DNA from: Pseudalkalibacillus hwajinpoensis
Lineage (GTDB): Bacteria > Bacillota > Bacilli > Bacillales > Guptibacillaceae
Direction: 5' to 3'
NCBI RefSeq assembly: GCF_015234585.1
Contig: NZ_JADFCM010000001.1
Location: 496,001 to 560,000, forward strand
DNA: 64,000 nt
The notes below the pieces were generated by a model that was not told where the DNA came from, made no database searches, and worked only from the letters and a program-made list of their open reading frames with translations. Shown piece by piece: positions 51,153 to 59,703 of the stretch (within the stretch, counting starts at the first letter, position 1; the number at the start of each line of letters is the position of its first letter). Position numbers and translations under genes: made by a program.

Positions 51153-51221
51153 TTTTTACCTTCTCTTTTGTACCGTAACCGCAGTAATGACTAAATAATC
51201 TGTCGATTTTAAAATCAAGGG

Positions 51222-51250
51222 TTGTAAAACGCTTACACCCCCTTTATAAT
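51222..51250 (+). promoter_or_regulatory. promoter of the LacI-kinase-HPS-PHI operon
   Basis: TTGTAA (51222-51227), a 17-nt spacer and perfect TATAAT (51245-51250). TGTAA...TTACA within it resembles a catabolite-response element but has one extra base. Confidence 0.7.
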
Positions 51251-51255
51251 ACAAC

Positions 51256-51281
51256 TAAATCGATTTACTAAATCGGTTTAG
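51256..51281. promoter_or_regulatory. tandem operator-like palindromes, likely LacI sites
   Basis: TAAATCGATTTA (51256-51267, perfect) and CTAAATCGGTTTAG (51268-51281, near perfect) follow directly after the -10 box. The regulator encoded 30 nt downstream is the probable binder. Confidence 0.7.
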
Positions 51282-51311
51282 TAAAATCACTTTAGATGTG
51301 GAGAATGATTT

Positions 51312-52319
51312 ATGAGAACTGTAACTATGGCAGACGTTGCAAAAAAAGCACAAGTATCGAAGAGCACCGTTTCGCAATATTTAAACAAACGATATGACTA
51401 TATGAGTGAAAAAACGAAAGTAAGAATTGAAGAAGCGATTAAAGAGCTTGGTTATCAACCTAACATTGTAGCCAGGAGCTTGAAACAAAAATCTACGAAA
51501 ACAATTGGAGTCATTGTTGCTAATATTCTCCATACTTTTTCAACAGAAGTGAGTAGAGCAGTAGAAGATTTGTGTCATGAAAAAGGTTTTCATACAATTA
51601 TTTGTAATGCTGATGATGATCCAGTTAAAGAAAAGCGTTACATTGAAATGCTTCGTGCCAAACAGGTGGACGGATTGATTATCTTTCCAACGGGTAACAA
51701 CCGTGAACTCTACAAACAAATGTTGGATGAAGAATATCCGCTCGTTTTTCTAGATCGTTTAGTTCCAGATATTCCAGCATCCTCTATAATGCTCAACAAT
51801 GAAAAAGCTTCCGAATTAGCTGTTGAACATTTTGTTCGTAAAGGGCATAAGCGTATTGCCATTATGACTACATCTTTTATAGATAACATCTCTTCACGGT
51901 ATGAGAGAGTAGAAGGTTATAAGGAAGCTCTGATTGAACGAAACATTGAATTAAAAGAAGATTATATCCAATGTGTTGATCCAGATTTGATTGCTTCATC
52001 ACTTGAAAAGATGTTAGCACTTCCTTCACCTCCAGATTGTATTATTGCAGGAAATGATTTTGTACTAAAAGAAGTGCTTCGTTTTGCCAAGCAACAATCT
52101 TTGCGCATTCCTGAGGACTTATCTGTTATCGGAATTGATGATGTACCGTATGCGAGTTTCTTTACTCCTCCCATCACGGCAGTTGCGCAGCCTACTTTTA
52201 AAATGGGTAAAATGGCAGCCGAGATTTTGTTGGATAAAATTAATAAAACGACAAGAATAAATGATCAGCCAGAGTATCGTTTTGAACCAAAATTGATGAT
52301 AAGAGAATCAGTTAACTAA
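51312..52319 (+). CDS. LacI family regulator (KdgR-like)
   Basis: This 335-residue LacI-type regulator has the HTH TMADVAKKAQVSKSTVSQYL at residues 5-24 and a sugar-binding-like effector domain (IGVIVANILHTFSTEVSRAV; PEDLSVIGIDDVPYASFFTP). The hinge helix sequence PNIVARSLKQKSTKT is typical. It opens the sugar-acid operon, two tandem palindromes lie just upstream, and the next gene starts 18 nt after the stop, so it probably represses its own operon. In Bacillus subtilis a LacI-type KdgR plays the same part before kdgK and kdgA. Confidence 0.85.
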   Translation: MRTVTMADVAKKAQVSKSTVSQYLNKRYDYMSEKTKVRIEEAIKELGYQPNIVARSLKQKSTKTIGVIVANILHTFSTEVSRAVEDLCHEKGFHTIICNADDDPVKEKRYIEMLRAKQVDGLIIFPTGNNRELYKQMLDEEYPLVFLDRLVPDIPASSIMLNNEKASELAVEHFVRKGHKRIAIMTTSFIDNISSRYERVEGYKEALIERNIELKEDYIQCVDPDLIASSLEKMLALPSPPDCIIAGNDFVLKEVLRFAKQQSLRIPEDLSVIGIDDVPYASFFTPPITAVAQPTFKMGKMAAEILLDKINKTTRINDQPEYRFEPKLMIRESVN

Positions 52320-52337
52320 ATGGAAGGGAGATCGGGC

Positions 52338-53294
52338 ATGAAAAAAGATGTTGTTACGATTGGAGATGCGATGATCACATTTGATCCTTCACATCATGGT
52401 CCAATGCGGTATGCTTCCAATTTTGAAAGAAAAGCAGGTGGAGCTGAATTTAATTTCGCTGTTGGATGTGCAAGGCTCGGGTTACAAACAGGATGGATTA
52501 GTAGGTTAGGGAATGACGAGTTTGGAAAATATATTCGTAATTTTGCTAGAGGTGAGGGAATCGATGTTTCAGAAGTGCAGTTGCTCGATCGATATTCAAC
52601 CTCGTTGAATTTCAAGGAGATTAGAGAAGACGGTAATGGTCAAACGTTCTATTATCGTCATCAATCACCTACGGAGGCACTGACAGAGGCTACCCTTGAT
52701 GAAGCTATGCTGAGACGTTGCAAGGTGTTACATATAACAGGCGTTTTTGCTGCAATTAATCCGGATAAGAATATTTCACTTCTCCAAAAAGCTGCTACGA
52801 TAGCAAAAGATAACGGAGCGATGGTCACTTTCGACCCTAATATACGATTGAAATTGTGGTCTCCCGAAGAAGCTAAGTACGGCTTAACAGAACTCCTTCC
52901 ATATGTAGACGTACTGCTTACTGGTGAAGATGAAGCTGAATTACTTTTTGGAGTTCATGACCCTGAACAAATTGCGCAAGCTTGTCAAAGATACGGTATT
53001 TCAACAATAGCGATAAAAAAAGGTGAGGATGGAGCAAGTGCTTATAAAAATGGTGAACTTATTCATGCGCCAGCAATACCTCCAAAAAAAGTGGTCGATA
53101 CGGTAGGAGCAGGAGACGGGTTTGATGCAGGGTTTGTTTATGGATTACTAAATGGCTGGACTCTTGAAAGAACTCTTAAGTTCTCAAATGCAATTGGTTC
53201 TATGGTAGTGAGCGTTTATGGAGATAATGAAGGGTTGCCAGAACTAAGTGAAGTTCTTACACAGCTTGGAGAAAGAGAAATTATTGAGAGGTGA
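52338..53294 (+). CDS. PfkB family sugar kinase (2-keto-3-deoxygluconate kinase-like)
   Basis: This 318-residue kinase has the PfkB signatures: GGAEFNFAVGCARLGLQTGW near residue 33, TFDPNIRLKLW near 167 and DTVGAGDGFDAGFVYGLLNG near 254, with the catalytic Asp in the last. It is related to, but clearly different from, the kdgK product at 49.1 kb. Located between a KdgR-like regulator and an HPS-like gene, it may phosphorylate 2-keto-3-deoxygluconate or another 2-keto acid. ATG 52338 is used because AAGGGAGA lies upstream; an ATG directly after the previous stop lacks a site. Confidence 0.83.
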   Translation: MKKDVVTIGDAMITFDPSHHGPMRYASNFERKAGGAEFNFAVGCARLGLQTGWISRLGNDEFGKYIRNFARGEGIDVSEVQLLDRYSTSLNFKEIREDGNGQTFYYRHQSPTEALTEATLDEAMLRRCKVLHITGVFAAINPDKNISLLQKAATIAKDNGAMVTFDPNIRLKLWSPEEAKYGLTELLPYVDVLLTGEDEAELLFGVHDPEQIAQACQRYGISTIAIKKGEDGASAYKNGELIHAPAIPPKKVVDTVGAGDGFDAGFVYGLLNGWTLERTLKFSNAIGSMVVSVYGDNEGLPELSEVLTQLGEREIIER

Positions 53295-53299
53295 GATAG

Positions 53300-53950
53300 A
53301 TGAAACTTCAATTAGCATTGGACAGGCTATCCCGTGAAGAGTGTTTAGACATTTTAGGAGAGACATATGATTCCATCGACTGGATTGAGATTGGAACTGG
53401 TGTTATCAAAGAATACGGAATGTCAATTGTAACGGAAATTAGAGAGTCCTTTCCTGAATCAATCATTGTAACAGATATGAAAACATGTGATGCGGGCAAA
53501 TTTGAAGCTGCTCAGGCTTTTGAAGCTGGGGCCGATATTACGACTGTCATGGCTTTCGCAGCAGATCAAACGATTTCCGATATGTTAGACGTAGCCTTAG
53601 AGCATAAAGGCAGAGTAATGGTTGATTTACTGGGCGTTACTAATAAATTGCGCATCAATCAGCTCCAAAACCTTGGAGTCGATCTCATTAGCCTACATTT
53701 TGGTAAAGATATGCAGAAAAAAGGAAATATCACCGGTGATCTCTTTGAACTTGTAAGCGAATCCTCAGGTATAGAAATTGCTGTAGCAGGTGGAATCAAC
53801 CTTGATTCTCTGTCATCAATTCTTTCTTACGCTCCCGATACTTTAATCGTTGGGGGAGGCATTACGAAGCAGGATAACCGTAAACAAGCGGCTGCACAAA
53901 TTAAGGAGGCGATCAAGGAATATGAAAAAAGTCATTCACACTGTAGTTAA
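53300..53950 (+). CDS. HPS/KGPDC family orotidine-decarboxylase-fold enzyme
   Basis: This 216-residue protein belongs to the suprafamily of 3-hexulose-6-phosphate synthase (HPS) and 3-keto-L-gulonate-6-phosphate decarboxylase. QLALDRLSREECLDI at the N terminus, TDMKTCDAGKFEAAQAFEAG near residue 57 (the DxKxxD metal motif) and IAVAGGINLDSL near 158 with LIVGGGIT near 180 are family hallmarks. HPS enzymes usually carry a VHTGYD-type loop; here it reads LHFGKD, so the substrate may not be ribulose 5-phosphate plus formaldehyde. A PHI gene overlaps its end, as in RuMP operons. Confidence 0.78.
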   Translation: MKLQLALDRLSREECLDILGETYDSIDWIEIGTGVIKEYGMSIVTEIRESFPESIIVTDMKTCDAGKFEAAQAFEAGADITTVMAFAADQTISDMLDVALEHKGRVMVDLLGVTNKLRINQLQNLGVDLISLHFGKDMQKKGNITGDLFELVSESSGIEIAVAGGINLDSLSSILSYAPDTLIVGGGITKQDNRKQAAAQIKEAIKEYEKSHSHCS

Positions 53951-54476
53951 TGAAGTTAATCAGGTGTTATCAGAAGTGAACGAAGATCAAGCGAAGCAGC
54001 TTTCAACTCATATAGAAGAAGCTAAAAGAATTTTTGTGACTGGTGAGGGACGTTCTGGACTAGTGGGAAAAGCATTTGCTATGCGATTAATGCATGGTGG
54101 ATATGAGGTATATGTTACAGGGGAAACGGTTACTCCGAATATCGAAACTGGCGATTTGTTAATCGCTATCTCTGGATCAGGTTCAACTCAGTCTATATGT
54201 TTTTATGCGGAAAAAGCAAAAGAAATAGGAGCATGTATTTCAGCGGTTACAACGAATGGCAGCTCTAGGCTTGCTGGAATAAGTGATCATTTGTTAGTCG
54301 TTCCTGCAGCAACTAAAAAGAGATTACCAGAAGAGCCTAGTACGATTCAGCCGCTTGGAAACCAATTTGATCAATCGCTGCACCTCCTCCTAGACGCTAT
54401 TATCATCTACACAATTAATCAATCAAAGCAAACGGATAACGAAAGAATGACTTCCAAACACGCAAATATGGAATAG
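53922..54476 (+). CDS. 6-phospho-3-hexuloisomerase-like SIS-domain protein
   Basis: This 184-residue SIS-domain protein matches PHI, the partner of HPS in the RuMP pathway. FVTGEGRSGLVGKAFAMRLM near residue 36 is the sugar-phosphate loop, GDLLIAISGSGSTQS near 75 the second, and FDQSLHLLLDAIIIY near 150 the C-terminal helix. It overlaps the upstream gene by 29 nt; the ATG at 53922 follows AAGGAGG. With HPS it would interconvert a 3-hexulose phosphate and fructose 6-phosphate, but the atypical HPS loop keeps the substrate open. Confidence 0.82.
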   Translation: MKKVIHTVVNEVNQVLSEVNEDQAKQLSTHIEEAKRIFVTGEGRSGLVGKAFAMRLMHGGYEVYVTGETVTPNIETGDLLIAISGSGSTQSICFYAEKAKEIGACISAVTTNGSSRLAGISDHLLVVPAATKKRLPEEPSTIQPLGNQFDQSLHLLLDAIIIYTINQSKQTDNERMTSKHANME

Positions 54477-54487
54477 AGGTGTACTAA

Positions 54488-55153
54488 ATGGCTAACCTGC
54501 TAAAAGTACAGGAGGCAAAAATTATTCCTGTCATCCGTAAAGCAAATCAAAAAAATATCTTACCAATTGCTCAAGCTTTATATGAGGGTGGTATTAAAGC
54601 AATCGAGATTACAGCTGAAACACCAGAGGTTGAAACGTTGATTTAGAAAGTTAGAGATAGTTTTGATGGGTTATTAATAGGTGCAGGAACTGTGCTCGAT
54701 GGTGAAACAGCCAGAGCAGTTATTATGGCAGGGGCCCATTTTATTGTTTCTCCTACGGTGAATCTAAATACAGTTAAAGTGGCGAAAAGATATGGAGTCC
54801 CATGCATTATAGGTGCCTTGACCCCAACGGAAATGGTGACAGCTTATGAATCAGGCGCTGATATGGTAAAAGTTTTTCCGGCGGACACAATGGGCGCTCG
54901 TTATATAAAAAATATTCTCGGTCCTCTACCTCAAATTGAAATAATGGCAACTGGTGGAATTGATAAGGAAAATATGCTTGATTATTTCCAAGCTGGAGCT
55001 AAGGTTGTTGGGATTGGAGGCCAACTTGTTCAATTTGATCATCTAACGTCAGAAGACGATTTCAATAGTTTAAAAGAATTGGCAAGTCAATATGTTGAAA
55101 AGCTAAGAGGAGCAAATCATACTTCATTATTTGAAAGCGGATTCAGAAAATAA
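54488..55153 (+). pseudogene. KDPG aldolase gene interrupted by an in-frame amber codon
   Basis: An intact frame of 222 codons would encode a KDPG/KHG aldolase, but codon 53 is TAG (54644-54646), between EVETLI and KVRDSFDG. Before it, KIIPVIRKANQKN carries the phosphate-site Arg and KAIEITAETPE the catalytic Glu; after it, ADMVKVFPADTMGA holds the Schiff-base Lys near codon 128, with MATGGIDKENMLDY. Frame, spacing and all key residues are otherwise intact, so the mutation is recent, a sequencing error, or read through. A likely ancestral codon is GAG, AAG or CAG. The second fragment could not fold as an aldolase alone. Confidence 0.83.
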
Positions 55154-55166
55154 AGGGGGAGATTTT

Positions 55167-56189
55167 ATGAAATATGTATCTACATTATTGTTCGTTATGA
55201 TTTTATCTCTAGGTTTTTTGACGGGTTGCGGTAACAATGAAAATGCTGGAGCAAACGAAAATGGCAAGATTAAAATCATTGCAGCACATAACCAAACTTC
55301 GCCTGAAAATCCTTACCAATATGGGATGAAGGAATTTAAAAAAGTAGCTGAAGAAAATGGAGACGGCAATATTGAAGTAGAAGTACATGCGGGAACTCTG
55401 GGCACAAGTGAATCAGAACTTGTGGAAAAGCTTAAGCTTGGCGGCGCTGATGTTGTTCTTGTGTCTCCAGGTTTTATGTCGAAAACAGGTATTAAAGAAA
55501 TTGATCTATTCGCTATGCCTTACGTATTTGATAGTTATGACCATTGGGAGAAAGCAGTTGAGGGAGAAGTTGGCGATCAAATTGCTGAAACGATTAATGA
55601 GAAGTCTGATAATACATTCAAAGTTTTGGGCTATTGGACAGCTGGAGTTCGTCATTACTATGGGAAAGAGCCATTGAATTCCATAAAGGATATTGAGGGG
55701 ATGAAATTCCGGACGCAAACTTCTGGTGCTATTGCAGAGTATTGGGAAGAAACTGGAGCCGTACCAACATCGGTAGCATGGGGAGAGTTATATCAAGCGT
55801 TACAACAAGGTGTCGTTGATGCCTCTGAGAACGCTTATCCATACTTCGTTCAACAAAATCACCATAAAACTGAAAATGGAAAGTACATCACAGAAACAGC
55901 GCATGACTACACGACTCGCTTATTACTCATTAATGGAAAGAAATTTGATTCTTATACAGATGAGCAAAAAGATGCCGTATTAAAAGCAGCTGAAGCTTCA
56001 GTAAAGAAAGAGATTGAGGTCCTTCACAAGCAAGAAGAAGAGTACAAACAAAAAGCTATTGATGAAGGGGCAGAAGTAAATGACATTGATCGTAAACCGT
56101 TCATTGAATTAGCGAAGCCTATTCAAGACAAAACAGCAGAAGAAATTGGTGCGACGGATCTTTTGAAAAAAATTCGTGATTTGAAATAA
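55167..56189 (+). CDS. dctP: TRAP transporter substrate-binding lipoprotein (DctP family)
   Basis: This 340-residue extracytoplasmic binding protein has a lipoprotein signal ending LGFLTGCGN and the DctP features KIIAAHNQTSPENPYQYGMK at the mature start, MKFRTQTSGAIAEYWEETGA near 182 (with the conserved carboxylate-binding Arg) and PTSVAWGELYQALQQGVVD near 203. DctP proteins bind organic acids, so a sugar acid is likely here. ATG 55167 follows AAAGGGGGAG; the frame extends upstream into the aldolase gene. It is followed by the two membrane subunits. Confidence 0.87.
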   Translation: MKYVSTLLFVMILSLGFLTGCGNNENAGANENGKIKIIAAHNQTSPENPYQYGMKEFKKVAEENGDGNIEVEVHAGTLGTSESELVEKLKLGGADVVLVSPGFMSKTGIKEIDLFAMPYVFDSYDHWEKAVEGEVGDQIAETINEKSDNTFKVLGYWTAGVRHYYGKEPLNSIKDIEGMKFRTQTSGAIAEYWEETGAVPTSVAWGELYQALQQGVVDASENAYPYFVQQNHHKTENGKYITETAHDYTTRLLLINGKKFDSYTDEQKDAVLKAAEASVKKEIEVLHKQEEEYKQKAIDEGAEVNDIDRKPFIELAKPIQDKTAEEIGATDLLKKIRDLK

Positions 56190-56200
56190 GTAAAGAGTGA

Positions 56201-56230
56201 AGCGAGGGTATAGTCGGTACCTTCGCTCTT
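56201..56230 (+). terminator. intercistronic hairpin between dctP and dctQ
   Basis: Stem AGCGAGGGTA / TACCTTCGCT with one G-T pair and a weak T-rich tail. It probably stabilises or partially terminates the message so that the binding protein is made in excess. Confidence 0.6.
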
Positions 56231-56274
56231 ATTCTAATCATTAGCCTTACGCTTGTAGAAAGGGGAAGTTAGCC

Positions 56275-56754
56275 GTGCTCGTTAAGCTGCTTGAGAAAAT
56301 TCAATTAACTGTTGGTGTCTTGTTTCTAGTTGTCTTTTTTATCACGATCATTATCCAGGTTATTACGCGGTATATGGGGGTTTCAGCTATTTGGACGGAA
56401 GAAGTTGCGACTTATTCCTTTATTTGGGCCGTGTTTATGGGGGCATCCGTCATGCTCAATCGAAGAGAGCATTTTAAATTTGATCTTCTATTGAATAAGT
56501 TAACTGGCAAAAGTAAGAACAGCCTATATCTCATTAATGATCTTATTCTTCTAGTATTTAGTACAGGTTTATTTTATTTAGGAATAGAAGCTGTGCAAAA
56601 CTTCTGGAACTATACCTGGGTTTCTATCCCGGAATTAAAAATGGGGTATGTATGGATTTCAATTCCGATTATGGGTGGAACGATGATGATATATACGTTT
56701 GCTCACATTTTACGTAACGTAAGAAGCTTCTCTAAGAAGGAGGTAACCGAATGA
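56275..56754 (+). CDS. dctQ: TRAP transporter small permease subunit (DctQ)
   Basis: This 159-residue protein has four hydrophobic helices, with ISAIWTEEVATYSFIWAVFMGASVMLN-type sequence near residue 38 that carries the conserved TEE of DctQ subunits. It joins the large permease to form the membrane complex. The GTG start follows AAAGGGGAAG; its stop overlaps the start of dctM (ATGA). Confidence 0.85.
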   Translation: MLVKLLEKIQLTVGVLFLVVFFITIIIQVITRYMGVSAIWTEEVATYSFIWAVFMGASVMLNRREHFKFDLLLNKLTGKSKNSLYLINDLILLVFSTGLFYLGIEAVQNFWNYTWVSIPELKMGYVWISIPIMGGTMMIYTFAHILRNVRSFSKKEVTE

Positions 56755-58040
56755 TTGGTATTCTGTTAGTTGGTCTCTTTATTATCCTGATGTTTCTTGG
56801 TATTCCTATTGCGTTCGTAATCGGAATTGTAGCCCTGCTAGGAATTATGAACGTACCTTATATTCCTGAAGTAACAGTACCAGTTAAAATGCTGAACGGT
56901 CTCGATTCGTTTGTTTTATTAGCCGTTCCTCTTTTCATACTAGCAGCTAACTTGATGAATAGCGGCCAAATCTCCCAAAAGTTAATAGACTTAGCACTAG
57001 CAATTGTCGGGCACATCCGTGGTGGATTAGCACACGCCAATATTCTCGTATCTATGCTCTTTGCAGGGGTTTCAGGCGCAGCTCAAGCTGACACGGCCGG
57101 GGTTGGTAAAATCCTAATTCCTAATATGAAAAAACAAGGATATGACACTGAAACAGCTGTTGGTATTACAGCGGCCTCTTCTACAATCGGTGTTATCATT
57201 CCCCCAAGTATCCCGATGATCATTTTTGCGGGGCTAACAAATGTATCAGTTGGCGCTTTGTTCTTAGTAGGAATTATCCCTGGTATCCTCGTAGGACTCG
57301 GTATGATGATCCTTGTTTATATTCTTGCTAGGAAGAGAGGATATCCCACATATCAGAAAGCTTCAATGAAAAATTTCTTGAAACAGTTTGTTGGCACAAT
57401 TCCTGCACTAATGACACCCGTGATTCTGATTGGTGGGATTATCACCGGAATTTTCACAGCGACTGAAGCAGCGGCATTTGCTTCACTTTATACAGTCATC
57501 ATTGGCCTTTTTTATTACAAGACATTAAAAATAAAAGATTTCCCTAAGATTTTAGTGGATACGTTAACACTTAGTTCATTATCCTTATTCGCCTTAGCCG
57601 CAGCAAATGCTTTAGGAGAATTGATGAGTTACTACCAATTATCATCATGGGCGGAACAATTTTTCGCAAATAACATCGATAGTAAATGGGTTTTTCTATT
57701 AATTATCATTGCATTCTTCCTCTTTGTAGGAACGTTCATGGATGCTATACCAGCAATGATTTTATTTATCCCAGTGATCTTGCCAGTTGCGATCGGCTTT
57801 GAGATTGATCCCATTCTATTAGGTATCGTTACAATCATGACGTTAGCTGTGGGTCTAGTGACGCCCCCATATGGTTTATGTTTACTCTTAGCTGCGAAAA
57901 TTGGAAAATTACCAGTTGAACGTTCACTAGGTGCCGTTATGCCATATATAGCTATAGTACTCGTAGTACTGCTAGTAGTTGCATTTGTACCGGATGTTGC
58001 TTTTTACTTACCAAAGGTGATTAATTCTAATTTGTTTTAA
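56751..58040 (+). CDS. dctM: TRAP transporter large permease subunit (DctM)
   Basis: This 429-residue DctM subunit has 12 hydrophobic helices. FAGVSGAAQADTAGVGKILIP near residue 105 and ASSTIGVIIPPSIPMIIFAG near 143 are the family's re-entrant loop motifs, and FVGTFMDAIPAMILFIPVILP near 327 is the matching loop of the second half. With DctP and DctQ it forms a sodium-driven TRAP importer, probably for the sugar acid used by the kinase-aldolase genes upstream. Last gene of the operon. Confidence 0.87.
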   Translation: MIGILLVGLFIILMFLGIPIAFVIGIVALLGIMNVPYIPEVTVPVKMLNGLDSFVLLAVPLFILAANLMNSGQISQKLIDLALAIVGHIRGGLAHANILVSMLFAGVSGAAQADTAGVGKILIPNMKKQGYDTETAVGITAASSTIGVIIPPSIPMIIFAGLTNVSVGALFLVGIIPGILVGLGMMILVYILARKRGYPTYQKASMKNFLKQFVGTIPALMTPVILIGGIITGIFTATEAAAFASLYTVIIGLFYYKTLKIKDFPKILVDTLTLSSLSLFALAAANALGELMSYYQLSSWAEQFFANNIDSKWVFLLIIIAFFLFVGTFMDAIPAMILFIPVILPVAIGFEIDPILLGIVTIMTLAVGLVTPPYGLCLLLAAKIGKLPVERSLGAVMPYIAIVLVVLLVVAFVPDVAFYLPKVINSNLF

Positions 58041-58207
58041 TTATAGAATTTATATAGAACGGTTTTGCTTTGTTAGCTTTCACTTTATTATTTTATTTAT
58101 AACCCTTATATCACGCTAAAAGTCGAGTGAATCAATATTTTATTTGAAGGTGTCAAACCTATAGAAATCAACAAGTTTTATTAGCATAGAATAGGTAAAA
58201 AGACAGT

Positions 58208-58248
58208 AAGAATGCGAGGTGACTAATTACACCGCGCATTCTTTTTTA
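58208..58248 (+). terminator. rho-independent terminator of the TRAP operon
   Basis: Stem AAGAATGCG-AGGTG / CACC-GCGCATTCTT with a T run, about 165 nt after dctM. It separates the two operons. The rest of the 287-nt gap shows no gene. Confidence 0.82.
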
Positions 58249-58327
58249 GGAAATCAGTTGAAATTTTCAGATTTTTGTTTTATTCTTTAAAGTGAAAATA
58301 CGAAAAATTGTATATTGAGGTGAGGAT

Positions 58328-59260
58328 ATGGAAGGCAAATGGGAGAAATTATACAGCAAGAATGGACTGGCAGCTAGGAGAATTGCAGCTAATCTAATAG
58401 CGATCGAGCCAGGAAGCCGTATTCCTCGCGTAAGTGATTTTGTTACAGAAACATCACTTGGAAGGGGGACAATTCAGGGAGCGTTACGTCTACTCGAAGA
58501 AATAGGAGCTATTGTTCTTGAAGCAAGAGGACACCTTGGTACGTTTCTTGTTAGAACGGATCGAGAGCTACTTTGGGATATTGCAGGACTTGGTTCTGTG
58601 ATGGGGGCAATGCCTTTACCATATTCGCGAAAATATGAAGGCCTTGCTACTGGTTTAGTTCAGGTGCTTGAAATGATGAAAATACCTTTTAATTTGGCTT
58701 TCATGAGAGGCTCATCGAATAGAATAGAGGCATTGAAAGCTGGAAGATATGATTTTGTGATTGTTTCAAGGCATGCGGCTGAGCTTGCTGTTCGGAATGA
58801 CGCTCGTATCGAAATGGCAAAAACATTTGGAAATAACTCATATGTTTCCGGACATGAAATCTTTTTTTCAGACTCTAAAACAGAGCAGATTCAAAACGGC
58901 ATGCGGGTAGGTATTGATTATTCTTCAGCTGATCAGCATCTTCTAACGGAGTATGAAATAGAAGGTATTGATGTTCAGCTAATTGAAGTGAACTACATGC
59001 AGATGATGGAGATGCTTAAGAACAATGAAATTGATGCAGCAGTTTGGAATAAGGATGAGATTATTCATTCTGAAGGAATGGGCAAAGGATCGTTTCGTTC
59101 GATAAAAGCTCAGGAATTAAGTCGGAAGGTGAATGAAGCAACTATGGTCTTAAATAGGGAGAGGATAGAACTTAGAGATGCACTACTCGACCTGTCAGTA
59201 TTTAACGTCAAGGAGCTACAAGTTCGAGTAGAAAAGGGGGAAATTTATCCTCGATATTAG
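58328..59260 (+). CDS. yhfZ: YhfZ-like regulator (winged helix plus binding-protein domain)
   Basis: This 310-residue protein has an N-terminal GntR-like winged helix (IPRVSDFVTETSLGRGTIQG, ALRLLEEIGAIVLEARGHLG) followed by a solute-binding-like domain (about residues 90-300, with KYEGLATGLVQVLEMMKIPF and LIEVNYMQMMEMLKNNEIDA). The layout and the surrounding php, yhfS, yhfT, yhfU genes match YhfZ of Escherichia coli. It is the first gene of the operon and presumably its regulator. The ligand is unknown. Confidence 0.78.
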   Translation: MEGKWEKLYSKNGLAARRIAANLIAIEPGSRIPRVSDFVTETSLGRGTIQGALRLLEEIGAIVLEARGHLGTFLVRTDRELLWDIAGLGSVMGAMPLPYSRKYEGLATGLVQVLEMMKIPFNLAFMRGSSNRIEALKAGRYDFVIVSRHAAELAVRNDARIEMAKTFGNNSYVSGHEIFFSDSKTEQIQNGMRVGIDYSSADQHLLTEYEIEGIDVQLIEVNYMQMMEMLKNNEIDAAVWNKDEIIHSEGMGKGSFRSIKAQELSRKVNEATMVLNRERIELRDALLDLSVFNVKELQVRVEKGEIYPRY

Positions 59261-59327
59261 GCGGGATTTCATTTTGAATCCCTATGATTTTAATATACTA
59301 AATCCTGTATATTGGAGGTTGGTTTTT

Positions 59328-59690
59328 ATGACAACGATTAAGGAACGACTAGATATTCTGAAAGCTGGCGATGTGATTAGTGAGGAAGCATCAACTATCG
59401 CTGAGGAAGCGGTGCAAAGATTAAGTGTCCATACGCAAAGGCCGCTTCCTCAAAATAAAGTAGAAATGCTTGTTACTCATCTTGCATCAGCCTTAACGCG
59501 TATGTCCCGCGGTGAATCAGTCGATGGCCCACCGGAAGAGCTTTTTTCAGAAATTGAGAAATCTGAGCAAATTGATCTAGCGAATAGAGAGATTAATTGG
59601 CTTAAATCCAATTGGGGTGATGAAATTCCAAAATCTGAGATCGCTTTTTTAAAAATGCACTATGTATCTATTTTTAAAGATATGAAATAG
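59328..59690 (+). CDS. yhfY: YhfY-like PRD-domain protein
   Basis: This 120-residue protein is a lone PRD-type domain: MTTIKERLDILKAGDVISEE at the start, then LSVHTQRPLPQNKVEMLVTH with a conserved-type His, and a terminal EIPKSEIAFLKMHYVSIF. PRD domains respond to phosphorylation by the PTS, which links the operon to sugar supply. Its size and position match the YhfY product of the E. coli yhf cluster. ATG 59328 has TTGGAGG upstream; the frame stays open for 18 codons before it. Confidence 0.7.
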   Translation: MTTIKERLDILKAGDVISEEASTIAEEAVQRLSVHTQRPLPQNKVEMLVTHLASALTRMSRGESVDGPPEELFSEIEKSEQIDLANREINWLKSNWGDEIPKSEIAFLKMHYVSIFKDMK

Positions 59691-59703
59691 GAGGAGATTT
59701 TTC

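Noticed and set aside
51222..51237. TGTAAAACGCTTACA as a CcpA catabolite-response element
   Set aside because: It has one extra base compared with the cre consensus spacing, so I only mention it as resemblance.
54692..55153. Reading the right part of the broken aldolase gene as an independent short protein from a GTG
   Set aside because: It has no ribosome binding site there and would lack the N-terminal strand with the catalytic Glu and Arg; it continues the upstream frame exactly.
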